Shown: positions 46,167 to 55,320 of the stretch, piece by piece
How the letters are laid out: each line of letters starts with the position of its first letter
How positions within the stretch are numbered: the first letter of the stretch is position 1
IMG/VR virus record: IMGVR_UViG_3300033984_000410
Location: 16,005-80,004 of that record
From: a virus
Strand: one strand, 5' to 3'
Length of the DNA stretch: 64,000 nucleotides
Translations under genes and position numbers: made by a program
The notes under the pieces: generated by a model
The model's database searches: none
Told to the model about the DNA's origin: nothing
Seen by the model: only the letters and a program-made list of their open reading frames with translations

Positions 46167-46886
46167 ATGATAAAGTTCGGTATATTAAAATCACAGGTTG
46201 AGAATGTATTATTAGAATCATATAAAAATGATACATTTAAAAAAGAAGTACAAAATTTTAAGAAACTTGTATTAGAAAATAAAAATATTAATAAAATATT
46301 TTATCTATATGATGATTTAACCTCTAACAAGGGGTTAAATGAATCTATAGTTAATGAATACATCACTGAATGTATTTCAATTTATGAAAATACAATTAAT
46401 AAAATTACACCATCCGATATTGATAAATTAAAGAAATGGGTTGGTAATAATAAAACAGAAAATATATATGAATCTGTTGACAATTTATTTTCAAAAGATG
46501 TTCTTATGATTGAGTCAAGAATTCAATCTAAAAAAGTTATTTCAGAAACTTTAAAAGTATCCCCTAAACAAATTCAGGAAAATGTTAACATACCTTTAGG
46601 TTCAATGGTTAATATTGCAAATAAAACTATTAACACATTTATTGAAAATTTAGAGGAGTCAGATAAAAAAGAATTAAAAACTTTATTATCAACAGATGAT
46701 GAAGAATTAAAATTAAAGTATGATTCAATTAAAGAAACTATCATCACAAAATTAACTAAAATGAAAGGCGATGAACTAGATGTTTCAACTAACAATACAA
46801 TCAACGAAACAATTGATAGAGTTGTTTCAGAAAAATATGATAAATTAAATTATGTTAAACTTAAAACTTTAAACGAAAATTTATAA
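46167..46886 (+). CDS. helical head-module protein, possible core protein
   Basis: This 239-residue protein is helical, with a leader-like MIKFGILKSQVENVLLES containing L-L-E (15-17) and further L-x-E sites. Its position between portal and protease is where T4 has the small core proteins gp67 and gp68. It may be an internal core component; no sequence family is recognised. Confidence 0.6.
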   Translation: MIKFGILKSQVENVLLESYKNDTFKKEVQNFKKLVLENKNINKIFYLYDDLTSNKGLNESIVNEYITECISIYENTINKITPSDIDKLKKWVGNNKTENIYESVDNLFSKDVLMIESRIQSKKVISETLKVSPKQIQENVNIPLGSMVNIANKTINTFIENLEESDKKELKTLLSTDDEELKLKYDSIKETIITKLTKMKGDELDVSTNNTINETIDRVVSEKYDKLNYVKLKTLNENL

Positions 46887-46907
46887 ATCAATCTATAAGT
46901 TTAAAAT

Positions 46908-46938
46908 CAACCCCTCCGATAACGAGGGGTTTTTTATT
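46908..46938 (+). terminator. intrinsic terminator
   Basis: ACCCCTC-CGATAAC-GAGGGGT and T-run. Confidence 0.8.
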
Positions 46939-47012
46939 ACCTATATATTTTTTTGACAATAAGGTATTATTTACTTACTTTTTTAAAAAATAAACTAAAA
47001 ATATGTACATTA

Positions 47013-47483
47013 ATGAAAAAAGGAAAAACATCACAGATTGATGGATTTGATAATGCAAAAATAACTTACGGAACAGTAGATTCTGTAAATCTAAAATCAA
47101 TTTATCTTAACATACAAACTTGGGTTGAACCAATAACCGAAGTTGAAGATTGGAATAGAATAGTTTTAAACTTAAGTAGAAACATTAAACACTCCATTTA
47201 CGAGGTTATGAATGAAGATGTATTCACAAAAACTTTTATAGTTGATTTAGATTTGAGGTCAAGTGGATTATCAATATTAAAGAAATCATTTATGAATTTA
47301 GAAATTAATTTTTATCTTAACGATAGTGAAATTGATTTTAAAGATGAAAAAATAAGAAAAACATTGTCAAAAATAACATACGAAATATTCAAAGAGAATT
47401 TTAAAGATAATAAATATTTTAATTTTTATTTAACTAAAACATCTAAATTATGTGATAATATGTTAGAAATAGAAAATTCTTAA
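47013..47483 (+). CDS. head-module protein, unknown
   Basis: From ATG 47013 the product has 156 residues (MKKGKTSQIDGFDNAK...). It is mixed alpha/beta, with IYLNIQTWVEPITEVEDW and FIVDLDLRSSGLSILKKS. Phages of this type often have such a small protein next to the protease. Its role is unknown. Confidence 0.6.
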   Translation: MKKGKTSQIDGFDNAKITYGTVDSVNLKSIYLNIQTWVEPITEVEDWNRIVLNLSRNIKHSIYEVMNEDVFTKTFIVDLDLRSSGLSILKKSFMNLEINFYLNDSEIDFKDEKIRKTLSKITYEIFKENFKDNKYFNFYLTKTSKLCDNMLEIENS

Positions 47484-47498
47484 TATTTATTAATAAAA
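47483..47498 (+). promoter_or_regulatory. putative phage late promoter
   Basis: ATATTTATTAATAAAA, 9 nt before ATG 47508. Confidence 0.6.
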
Positions 47499-47507
47499 AC
47501 ATTTATT

Positions 47508-48242
47508 ATGAGTAATATAGAAATTAATAAAACTAATGTCCTTAATAAAAAATTAATTCTAATTGAATACGATGCGGGTTATATTTCACCAAAAGATGAG
47601 TATAATTCTAAAATAATTAAAGAGTCTGATGGTATGTTAGACCATTCAAAACCTTTTGAATTTTACGCTGTATTACAAAAATACGATACCCCTAATAGAA
47701 ATGGTAGAGTATACCCTAAAAGACTATTAGAAAGAGAAGCTCAGAATTATAGAAAAATGATTGAGAAAGGAACTGCGTTATCAGAATTAAACCATCCTGA
47801 ATCATCATTAATTGACTTAGATAGAGTATCACATTTAATTACTGATGTATGGTGGGAAGGACCTGCGTTAATCGGTAAAATAAAACTATTAACAACACCA
47901 GGTTACCACGAAAGAGGTATTGTATCATCTAAAGGTGATTTGGCTGCCAATTATTTAAGACAAGGGGTTACTTTAGGTATCTCATCAAGAGGTGTAGGTT
48001 CGCTTAAAAAAGTGGGTGAACAAAATGAAGTTCAAGACGACTTTGAACTAATTTGTTTTGACTTAGTTTCATCACCATCAACACCGGGGGCGTATCTATA
48101 CCATAACGAAGGTGATAGACAGAAATATGATGAAAACCTTGACGAAGAAAAAAAGACAACTATAGAGCGACAAGTCGGAAGTAATGGTAATAAATCACTT
48201 GACTTAATGAAAAAATTAAACGATTATTTAGGAAACAAATAA
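47508..48242 (+). CDS. prohead core protease (gp21-like)
   Basis: This 244-residue serine protease matures the prohead. The His is in LSELNHPES (His96), the Ser in LGISSRGVGS (about 157-165) and an acidic residue follows near FELICFDLVSSPSTPGA. The segment NRNGRVYPKRLLEREAQNY is typical. Its T4 homologue cuts after [L/I]-x-E; many proteins in this window carry such sites behind a common leader, including the capsid protein. Confidence 0.93.
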   Translation: MSNIEINKTNVLNKKLILIEYDAGYISPKDEYNSKIIKESDGMLDHSKPFEFYAVLQKYDTPNRNGRVYPKRLLEREAQNYRKMIEKGTALSELNHPESSLIDLDRVSHLITDVWWEGPALIGKIKLLTTPGYHERGIVSSKGDLAANYLRQGVTLGISSRGVGSLKKVGEQNEVQDDFELICFDLVSSPSTPGAYLYHNEGDRQKYDENLDEEKKTTIERQVGSNGNKSLDLMKKLNDYLGNK

Positions 48243-48254
48243 ATAAAATATAAT

Positions 48255-48464
48255 ATGGACGAAAAGTACTTTGTTGCAAAAATCGCAATTGATTCAATTG
48301 ATAATGAATCAGGTAAATTAAAAAAACTTAGAGAAGAAAAATTAGTTAGGGGTTATAATCCAACTGATGTTGAATCTAAAGTAACCAAAATCTATGAAAA
48401 CTATAACCTTGCTTGGAGAATTACAGGAATTGTTGAAAGTAAAATTGACGAGGTAATAGAATAA
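48255..48464 (+). CDS. small protein between protease and scaffold
   Basis: This 69-residue protein (MDEKYFVAKIAIDSID...) is a strand-helix mix with ESKVTKIYENYNLAWRITGIVES. It is 12 nt from the protease gene. No family is recognised. Confidence 0.6.
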   Translation: MDEKYFVAKIAIDSIDNESGKLKKLREEKLVRGYNPTDVESKVTKIYENYNLAWRITGIVESKIDEVIE

Positions 48465-48484
48465 TTATCAATTAAAATTAAATT

Positions 48485-48515
48485 AAAAGAGGACTTATTA
48501 AGTCCTCTTTTTTTG
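48485..48515 (+). terminator. intrinsic terminator
   Basis: AAAGAGGACTT-ATT-AAGTCCTCTTT and T-run. Confidence 0.8.
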
Positions 48516-48582
48516 TTTATATAAAAAAATATTCATTTTTAATACAAAAAAAGTGATTTTTTTTAACTTTTTCTTTTTTCTC

Positions 48583-48600
48583 AATATTTATAATAAATAA
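48583..48600 (+). promoter_or_regulatory. putative phage late promoter
   Basis: AATATTTATAATAAATAA, 8 nt before ATG 48609. Confidence 0.55.
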
Positions 48601-48608
48601 AAACAATA

Positions 48609-49976
48609 ATGGCAAAAGAAAAATCTTTAGTTGAGGACGCAATCATCCAAATGAGAAATTTGGAAGAAGCTGTTGCGGAAAATGCAAAAGGAATACTTGC
48701 TTCTACAATGAAGGAAGAAATCAAAGAACTAGTAAAAGAATCTCTGACCGAACAAGAAGACGAGATTGACACAGATGTTGAAATGGATTTACCTACGGAT
48801 GACGAAGGTGATGAAATGGATATTGATAATATTGACGATATGGAAGACGAAGAAGACTTTGATGAGTTTGGTGATGACGAAGACGTTATTGACCTAACTG
48901 ATATTGAAGACGATTCTGAAATCTTACGTGTATTTAGTTTATTAGGACCTGAAGATAATGTTATAGTTAAGAAAGACGAGACTGGTAACATTAGCTTAAA
49001 AGATGGTGATAAAGAATACATGATTGTTGGTGAAAACGAAGACGAAGATGCTGACATGGAAATGTTTGAAGGTTTCGGAGAATTTGAAGACGACGAAGAA
49101 CAAGAAGAAGACGAACTTTACGAAGAAGATGAATTTTCAAATGAAGATGAATCTATTGACGATATCGTTTCTAAAGTATTTGGAGAAGGTCAAGACTTTG
49201 AGGATAATGAACTTGAAGAAAATGATGAAGAAGTTGTTTACGAAATTGAAATGGACGACGAAGATTTAATGGATGAAGAAGATGAATATCTTGAGGAATC
49301 TAAATCAACAATTAAACCTAAAGGTGTTGGTATGGGTAAACCAAAATTCTCTTATAATTCTAAACCAAATCAAGGAAAAGGTTTCAACACTAAAATGAAA
49401 GAAGCCCCTAAATCTGTTGGAACTGGAAAAGCGAAATTTGAATTTAAAGAAGACGAAGATTTTGAAAAAATAGAAACTAAAGAAGCTGCTCGCACTATCG
49501 GAAATGGTTCTAAATCAGGTCGTGGTCTTAGAAAAGGTATTACTCCTAATAGAAACTTGGAATTCCCTATTAAAGAAAATACTGACGCTAAAGAACTACA
49601 AATCCTTAGAGAAAAAAACGAAGAGTATAGAAAAGCTTTAAATATTTTCAGAAATAAATTAAATGAGGTTGCTGTTTTTAACTCAAACTTAGCTTACGCT
49701 ACTCGTTTATTTACTGAATGTACTACTTCAAAACAAGAAAAAATAAACATATTGAAAAGATTTGATGGTGTTGAAACGATTAAAGAATCTAAAAACTTAT
49801 ATCAAAGTCTTAAAAATGAATTGTCAGTTAAATCTGGTAAACCAATCAATGAATCTATTGAGTCTAAATTAGACAAAACACATTCAACTGGTTCTGCCGT
49901 TAATTTAATTGAATCAAAAACTTACGAAAATCCACAATTCCTTAGAATGAAAGATTTGATGAGTAAATTAAAATAA
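48609..49976 (+). CDS. prohead scaffold protein (gp22-like)
   Basis: This 455-residue protein is very acidic in its first half (about 50-230) and has a helical coiled C-terminal half (ILREKNEEYRKALNIFRNKL, then VFNSNLAYATRLFTE). That layout and position directly before the capsid gene match T4 gp22, the core that is digested by gp21. Many L-x-E and I-x-E sites are present, as expected for a fully processed scaffold. Confidence 0.85.
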   Translation: MAKEKSLVEDAIIQMRNLEEAVAENAKGILASTMKEEIKELVKESLTEQEDEIDTDVEMDLPTDDEGDEMDIDNIDDMEDEEDFDEFGDDEDVIDLTDIEDDSEILRVFSLLGPEDNVIVKKDETGNISLKDGDKEYMIVGENEDEDADMEMFEGFGEFEDDEEQEEDELYEEDEFSNEDESIDDIVSKVFGEGQDFEDNELEENDEEVVYEIEMDDEDLMDEEDEYLEESKSTIKPKGVGMGKPKFSYNSKPNQGKGFNTKMKEAPKSVGTGKAKFEFKEDEDFEKIETKEAARTIGNGSKSGRGLRKGITPNRNLEFPIKENTDAKELQILREKNEEYRKALNIFRNKLNEVAVFNSNLAYATRLFTECTTSKQEKINILKRFDGVETIKESKNLYQSLKNELSVKSGKPINESIESKLDKTHSTGSAVNLIESKTYENPQFLRMKDLMSKLK

Positions 49977-50007
49977 AAAATAAACATAAAATTAAACAAA
50001 AACAAAA

Positions 50008-51852
50008 ATGGGAGCATTATTAGAATCAGGTCTTGTTGGTAACATCGGACTAAAACACCTTAAAGTTATCAAAGAAGATACTATTAACAAATGGGATAAA
50101 TTAGGATTCCTAGAAGGTCTTAAAGGACACTTAAGAGAAAACGTAGCTCAATTATATGAGAACCAAGCGTCTTTCTTGATTAACGAAGCTACTTCAGAAG
50201 GTTCATCAGGTTCATTTGAAACTGTTGTATTCCCTATCGTAAGAAGAGTTTTCTCAAAATTATTGGCGAATGAAATCGTATCTGTACAAGCAATGAACTT
50301 ACCAATTGGTAAATTGTTCTTCTTCGTACCTAAAATTCAAGGTTACAATGGTGGTGTTGAAGGTCAACAATCAGGTGACCACTACGCACCAATAGGTTCT
50401 CCAGGAAACTACTCAGGTAGTACAGAAGCTGGATATACAGGTGCTGGAGCTTACGCTAAAAATCTTTATGATTTGTTTTATGAAGGTACTGAACCAGGAT
50501 TGAACCCAGGTGGTTTATTTGATTACTCTAAAGGTAGATGGTCAGCTATTACTTCTACAGTAGCTATTCAACAATGGTCTAATGGTAATTTAGTTGACGC
50601 TGTAATTTCTGGTACTTCAACAAGTGCTGGTGTTATTGCTGGAGGTAATACAAGAAAAGTAATTGTAAAACTTTGTGGTTTCCAAGATACTGGAGCTGGT
50701 AAATTAATTGGACCTGATGGAAATGAAATGGACACAGAAACTTTCTTGTCTGATTTAATTATCTACACTGGTTCTGGTTTAACAGTTGCCGCTGGTAGTC
50801 CATGTACAGTTTCAACAGGAGCTTTATTGTATAGAGTTGTTACTCAACAATATGGTCAAGGTATCGTAAATGGTGCTTCAGGAACTAGAACTCAAACTTC
50901 TTGGCCAACAAACAACGGTGGTTCATTCCAAAGTCCATGTAACGCTAACGGATGTATCTTCTTAGAAGTTGATTTGTCTTGTCCAGCTTGTGCTGATTGT
51001 GGTTCTGATTCATTAGATGGATACACTGGAACAACTATTTCTACAGGTTTAACTTCATCATCTTTCAACGCTGCTTGGAGACGTTACGAAGAATTAGAAT
51101 TTGAAGATAAAATCGGTGAGGTTTCATTTGATTTAGAGTCTGTTACTGTATCTGTTACAGAAAGAAAATTAAGAGCACAATGGTCTCCTGAGTTAGCTCA
51201 AGACGTTGCAGCTTTCCATAACATTGATGCTGAAGCAGAATTAACTGCTTTGTTATCTGAACAAGTTGCGGCAGAGATTGACCGTGAAATCTTAAGAGAT
51301 TTACGTAAAGGTGCTGCTTGGACTTTGAGATGGGATTACAATGGATGGAGAAGAGTAGGAGCTACAACTTCTTATACACAAAAAGACTGGAACCAAACTT
51401 TGATTACAGCTATTAACCAATTGTCAGCACAAATTCACAAATCTACTTTAAGAGGTGGTGCTAACTGGATTGTAGTTTCTTCTGAGGTTTCTGCTATCTT
51501 TGATGACTTAGAGTACTTCCACGTATCTAACGCTTCAGCTGAACAAGACCAATATAACATGGGTATTGAAAGAGTTGGAACATTAGCTGGTCGTTACCAA
51601 GTTTACCGTGACCCTTACTTCCCAGCTAACCAAGTGTTAATTGGACATAAAGGTACTTCATTGTTAGACACAGGTTATATCTACGCACCATACGTGCCGT
51701 TGCAATTAACTCCAACAATGTATAACCCTTTTAACTTTACTCCAATAAAAGGAATAATGACAAGGTATGCTAAAAAAATGGTAAACAACCGCTTTTACGC
51801 CCGAATTACTGTTGATGGTGTTAGAACATTTGATATTAAAGAATTAAGATAA
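50008..51852 (+). CDS. major capsid protein (gp23-like)
   Basis: This 614-residue protein has an N-terminal leader of about 60 residues ending F-L-I-N-E-A, so the expected prohead cut is after Glu60, equivalent to Glu65 in T4 gp23. HK97-fold segments follow (FPIVRRVFSKLLANEIVSVQ, ELAQDVAAFHNIDAEAELTALLSEQVAAEIDREIL, and KRYAKK near the end). A Cys-rich insert (PACADCGS, about 330) is unusual. Codon use is slightly more GC-rich than the neighbours, as common for highly expressed phage genes. Confidence 0.95.
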   Translation: MGALLESGLVGNIGLKHLKVIKEDTINKWDKLGFLEGLKGHLRENVAQLYENQASFLINEATSEGSSGSFETVVFPIVRRVFSKLLANEIVSVQAMNLPIGKLFFFVPKIQGYNGGVEGQQSGDHYAPIGSPGNYSGSTEAGYTGAGAYAKNLYDLFYEGTEPGLNPGGLFDYSKGRWSAITSTVAIQQWSNGNLVDAVISGTSTSAGVIAGGNTRKVIVKLCGFQDTGAGKLIGPDGNEMDTETFLSDLIIYTGSGLTVAAGSPCTVSTGALLYRVVTQQYGQGIVNGASGTRTQTSWPTNNGGSFQSPCNANGCIFLEVDLSCPACADCGSDSLDGYTGTTISTGLTSSSFNAAWRRYEELEFEDKIGEVSFDLESVTVSVTERKLRAQWSPELAQDVAAFHNIDAEAELTALLSEQVAAEIDREILRDLRKGAAWTLRWDYNGWRRVGATTSYTQKDWNQTLITAINQLSAQIHKSTLRGGANWIVVSSEVSAIFDDLEYFHVSNASAEQDQYNMGIERVGTLAGRYQVYRDPYFPANQVLIGHKGTSLLDTGYIYAPYVPLQLTPTMYNPFNFTPIKGIMTRYAKKMVNNRFYARITVDGVRTFDIKELR

Positions 51853-51872
51853 TCAAATATACTTAATTAAAA

Positions 51873-51904
51873 CTAAAGGGACAAGAAATTGTCCCTTTTT
51901 TTTT
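51873..51904. terminator. bidirectional terminator
   Basis: AAAGGGACAA-GAAA-TTGTCCCTTT with T-run after the capsid gene; the convergent endonuclease gene ends here. Confidence 0.8.
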
Positions 51905-53523
51905 TATAATAAAATTTCATATTTTAAATTACCGGTATCCCATATTTTATCGTAACCTAATTCAGACATTATTTGAGATTCTGTTTTATTTTTATCATAA
52001 CCTAACTTAACTAATCTATCTTTTCTATAGTTAAACCTATGTTCTCTAACATCATATTTTTTAGTATAACTATAATTAGGTTTTGTTTCCCCAATATAAT
52101 TAAACCCTGTTTTAGAATAAAAACAAAATTCATCTGAAGGTGACCAATTTCTGTTAGAATATGTTATAATTTTTTTAGGTGAATATTCCTTTATAAAATG
52201 TTTTAATAATTTTGTAAATCCACCAACTACATTTACGGAACAATAACGATATAATTCATATTCATCTATAGTTTTATTTTTATTACCTAAAATTTTTCTT
52301 AATGAACCAAATGACATAACGGCAACAATAATATCATTATGTTTTAGACCAAAGTATATTGTTGATTTATCATTACCTTGTAAATGGTTAGTCTTAAGAA
52401 AATTACTTTTTTCATCACTACTTATAGTTGTTATTTCACAATTTCTCGCATAAATTTTAGTATTATTTTTCTTCAATAAATTAGTAATTCTATTTTTTAC
52501 TATATTTTTCTTTGTTAACCATTCGTCAGAAAAAATATGAATTAATTGAATGTTTTTTTCAAGACATTTTAATGTTTTATCTATATGATAATTTTTATGT
52601 TTCCCCCTATTTTCTGAGTGCCAATATAATCCATTATATTCTATAGCTATATTATAATCAGGAAAATACAAATCTAATTCAACACCATTTAATTGTTTCT
52701 TATCACAAACTTTAACATCAACACCTAATGATTTAACATATTCCTCAATTTCTTTTTCAGATTTACTTCTGTAGTAAAAATTAGTTTCACATTTTAATAA
52801 ATTAGATACAAATGTGTCTTTTGTTTTTTTAGAAATTAAAGAGTTTTCGCCAAATTTATTTTTATATTCCTCGGTTGTTATATTATGTGATGACAAATGA
52901 GTGTTAGATAACATTTTAAATTGTTCGTCACATAATTCACAAGTGACATAATTATCTGTTTCATTAAATAACACATCTCTGTCAATAGAATTTGATAACG
53001 TTGTGAATAGTTTAAGTTCTGAAGGGAATTTTAACACATAATCACTAATTGAGTTGTGTGCGTTTTCAATATGTTTAGATAACGCCCCGGATTTATTAAC
53101 AATATCTTTGGTGACCCATCCACATTCTAAACATTTTATTGTTGTTGATTCCGGTTTAGTGATTAAATTAAAGTAAGTAAAATGCCAATAATTCCCAGTA
53201 TCCGTTAAATACATTCTTCTTTTGAATGAAGATGGGATAACTTCATTAGGGTAACATTTTTTAATATGATTAGTTACTCCACCACTTTTATTTTCAATGT
53301 CATCATATTCTTTACCACAACACTTACAAGATAGTATAATATTTTTATTATCTAACTCAATCTTTTTGACCTGTTTATGTTTGATTTGACCACCTTTAGT
53401 TTTTAATGGTATGTTATTACTTAATAAAATTTTTTTAATTTTAAGTTTACCAACCTTAAATTCTTTAGCCAAGGTCTCAATAGAGACATTATCTTTATAC
53501 TTTTCAATTATTATATCTTCCAT
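51904..53523 (-). CDS. EDxHD-type homing endonuclease, free-standing
   Basis: This 539-residue protein has an N-terminal helix-turn-helix (VSIETLAKEFKVGKLKIKKIL), several CxxC pairs for zinc (CKCCG, CLECG, CELCD) and a Vsr-like nuclease core: GVELDLYFPDYNIAIEYNGLYWHSE (about 277-301), YHIDKTLKCLEKNIQLIHIFSDEW. This matches I-Bth0305I-like EDxHD homing enzymes. The C-terminal part resembles an acyltransferase-type fold seen in this group. It sits directly after the capsid gene, a typical place for free-standing homing endonucleases. Confidence 0.8.
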   Translation of the reverse strand: MEDIIIEKYKDNVSIETLAKEFKVGKLKIKKILLSNNIPLKTKGGQIKHKQVKKIELDNKNIILSCKCCGKEYDDIENKSGGVTNHIKKCYPNEVIPSSFKRRMYLTDTGNYWHFTYFNLITKPESTTIKCLECGWVTKDIVNKSGALSKHIENAHNSISDYVLKFPSELKLFTTLSNSIDRDVLFNETDNYVTCELCDEQFKMLSNTHLSSHNITTEEYKNKFGENSLISKKTKDTFVSNLLKCETNFYYRSKSEKEIEEYVKSLGVDVKVCDKKQLNGVELDLYFPDYNIAIEYNGLYWHSENRGKHKNYHIDKTLKCLEKNIQLIHIFSDEWLTKKNIVKNRITNLLKKNNTKIYARNCEITTISSDEKSNFLKTNHLQGNDKSTIYFGLKHNDIIVAVMSFGSLRKILGNKNKTIDEYELYRYCSVNVVGGFTKLLKHFIKEYSPKKIITYSNRNWSPSDEFCFYSKTGFNYIGETKPNYSYTKKYDVREHRFNYRKDRLVKLGYDKNKTESQIMSELGYDKIWDTGNLKYEILL

Positions 53524-53618
53524 AAATATAATTATACCTAAAAAAGGAATGGAGTCAATTTTTTTAACAAAAATATATTTTTTTATTATTTGTATAATAA
53601 ATTATTATAAACTTTGTG

Positions 53619-53634
53619 ATATTTATTAATAAAA
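53619..53634 (+). promoter_or_regulatory. putative phage late promoter
   Basis: ATATTTATTAATAAAA, 7 nt before ATG 53642. Confidence 0.6.
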
Positions 53635-53641
53635 AGATTAT

Positions 53642-54235
53642 ATGAAAAATTTATATTCCTTAAATGATGAGGAAAAACAGAGAATATTAAATCTTCACGA
53701 GAATGCAACAAAACGTCAATATTTGGGAGAACAATTAACTGATGAAACTGGTAAATATACTCCAGTATATAAACCTGAAGTTGGTCCTGATACTCAAGTA
53801 GATGCTAGTAAGAAATTTACCCCAGCGGCAATGGCTTGTATTAAACAATTTGGTGAATATAAACCGGCTAAAACACCTGGTTTTGTTCAGGTTGAAACAG
53901 ATAAAGCCACTGTATTCTTTAGTAAAGATTATGAAGTTAGATATCGACCAACCGGTGGTGAAATTATAAAGGGTCAATGGTCTTGTATGAGTAATGTTTT
54001 TAATATTAATCTAAACGATGATTCAACTTGGTCAAGGGCTCAAGGTGGTTGGAAGAATCCGACAATTAATACTAAACCTCAAGTTAAAATAAATCCGGTT
54101 TTACAACAAACAATGACGATTAATAAACAAATTCAACAAAAACTTGGATTAAAACAAACAGGTAAATTAACTCATAATGAATTGGAAGTTCTAATTAAAA
54201 CATTAACACCTAACGCTACACCAACTCAACAATAA
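53642..54235 (+). CDS. leader-bearing protein with peptidoglycan-binding-like C-terminus
   Basis: This 197-residue protein has the leader MKNLYSLNDEEKQRILNLH ending L-G-E-Q (28-31), very close to that of the transpeptidase at 32671. Its middle has two Cys (AMACIKQFG, QWSCMSNVF) and the C-terminus reads INKQIQQKLGLKQTGKLTHNE, the PG_binding_1-like pattern. It is a candidate packaged wall-binding protein. Confidence 0.7.
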   Translation: MKNLYSLNDEEKQRILNLHENATKRQYLGEQLTDETGKYTPVYKPEVGPDTQVDASKKFTPAAMACIKQFGEYKPAKTPGFVQVETDKATVFFSKDYEVRYRPTGGEIIKGQWSCMSNVFNINLNDDSTWSRAQGGWKNPTINTKPQVKINPVLQQTMTINKQIQQKLGLKQTGKLTHNELEVLIKTLTPNATPTQQ

Positions 54236-54249
54236 AAATAAGAAACAAA

Positions 54250-54618
54250 ATGAACAGAAGTTATAGTAAAATTAGACATATTCAAGAAATAAATGTGTTA
54301 CTTGAAAAAAAATTATTATCTGAACAAACAGGAATTGGATATGGTAATGAACCAGCGCCAATTGCTGGTGTTACAGACACAGCAACAACACCTGCTGTGA
54401 CAACAACACCTACTGCAACAACACCTGCCACCACAACAACACAATCTACTGAAACACAAACTAAAGAGGTTCAAGGAAAAGAAAAAACGGCAGAATTAGT
54501 TGGTACTTTACAAGAATTATTAAAAAACACATATAAACAAAATATTGTGGCGGATAAAAAATACGGGTCAAAAACAGCTCAAGCTATTCTTAACACTTTA
54601 AAGACATTAAAAAAATAA
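54250..54618 (+). CDS. leader-bearing small protein with Thr-rich linker
   Basis: This 122-residue protein has a basic leader (MNRSYSKIRHIQEINVLLEKK) and L-S-E-Q at 23-26, then a Thr/Ala/Pro-rich linker (about 40-72) and a short helical domain with VADKKYGSKTAQAILNTL, again like a peptidoglycan-binding repeat. It lies 14 nt after the previous gene. Confidence 0.65.
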   Translation: MNRSYSKIRHIQEINVLLEKKLLSEQTGIGYGNEPAPIAGVTDTATTPAVTTTPTATTPATTTTQSTETQTKEVQGKEKTAELVGTLQELLKNTYKQNIVADKKYGSKTAQAILNTLKTLKK

Positions 54619-54642
54619 AGAGACTATTCGGTCTCTTTTTTT
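54615..54642. terminator. bidirectional terminator
   Basis: AAAGAGAC-TATTCG-GTCTCTTTTT, same stem family as 30703. Confidence 0.8.
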
Positions 54643-54845
54643 GTTATAGTTCTAATTGCTCTAGATATTACCTCACATTCCCCCAATGAATACATCCCAC
54701 TACTATATCCGTATTTAACGGCTTGAATTAGGAAGTAGGTTGCGTTATCTTTATCCATTGTGTTTAGAATGGTATCTAAATGTTCTTCATTATACAGAGG
54801 TATAGTTTCAAATAATTTACCAAAAAGTTCTTGTTCTTGTTCCAT
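54624..54845 (-). CDS. small protein, unknown
   Basis: From ATG 54845 (MEQEQELFGKLFET...) the product has 73 residues, is helical and has no recognised family. The frame opens further upstream but there overlaps the promoter and start of the gene at 54879. Confidence 0.55.
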   Translation of the reverse strand: MEQEQELFGKLFETIPLYNEEHLDTILNTMDKDNATYFLIQAVKYGYSSGMYSLGECEVISRAIRTITKKETE

Positions 54846-54861
54846 AATATAATTTAATAGT

Positions 54862-54877
54862 ATATTTATAATTATAC
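54862..54877 (+). promoter_or_regulatory. putative phage late promoter
   Basis: ATATTTATAATTATA, just before the ATG at 54879. Confidence 0.5.
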
Positions 54878-54878
54878 T

Positions 54879-55295
54879 ATGAAAAATAATAAAATACATA
54901 TTTCAGAAGCGACAAGTACTTCATCTGGAAGTAGGGGTTCTTATAACGCTCCATTATCAATTGGTATTAGATTGTTTAATAAACAGGCTATGCAACCATA
55001 TTATGTACCAACATCAGAGTATGATGACGCTATGTTGACATATGATAGTTATGATGGTGAGATGAGTACACCGAAGAAGGTTATTAATAAAATTGAGAAA
55101 TTGGCTCGTAAGATTGCGAAGAAGGTTAAAGATAATCCGGTATTAAATGATGATGATGGTGATATTTTAAATAATAAACTTGGTAAAGTTAATGAGTGGA
55201 TTGAAATAAGAAGTTTTAACGAAGGAAAACACGAAACCCGTAATCTACAACAAATAATAAAAGATACTCTATTACAAGAAAGAAAAAACCCCTAA
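54879..55295 (+). CDS. virion protein with I-S-E-A leader
   Basis: This 138-residue protein starts MKNNKIHISEATSTSSGSRG; I-S-E-A at 8-11 fits the cleavage rule. The part SRGSYNAPLSIGIRLF after the site resembles short neck or head-completion-type phage proteins I have seen in T4-like genomes, but I cannot name it. A Lys-rich helix (KKVINKIEKLARKIAKKV) follows. Confidence 0.65.
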   Translation: MKNNKIHISEATSTSSGSRGSYNAPLSIGIRLFNKQAMQPYYVPTSEYDDAMLTYDSYDGEMSTPKKVINKIEKLARKIAKKVKDNPVLNDDDGDILNNKLGKVNEWIEIRSFNEGKHETRNLQQIIKDTLLQERKNP

Positions 55296-55320
55296 TCTTC
55301 AACGACAGGGGTTTTTTGTT
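55283..55320. terminator. bidirectional terminator
   Basis: AACCCCTAATC...GACAGGGGTT hairpin flanked by A- and T-runs. Confidence 0.7.

Noticed and set aside
48581-49057. Serine-rich minus-strand frame opposite the scaffold gene
   Set aside because: A shadow of Asp/Glu codons (GAT, GAA) read on the other strand; no start signals.
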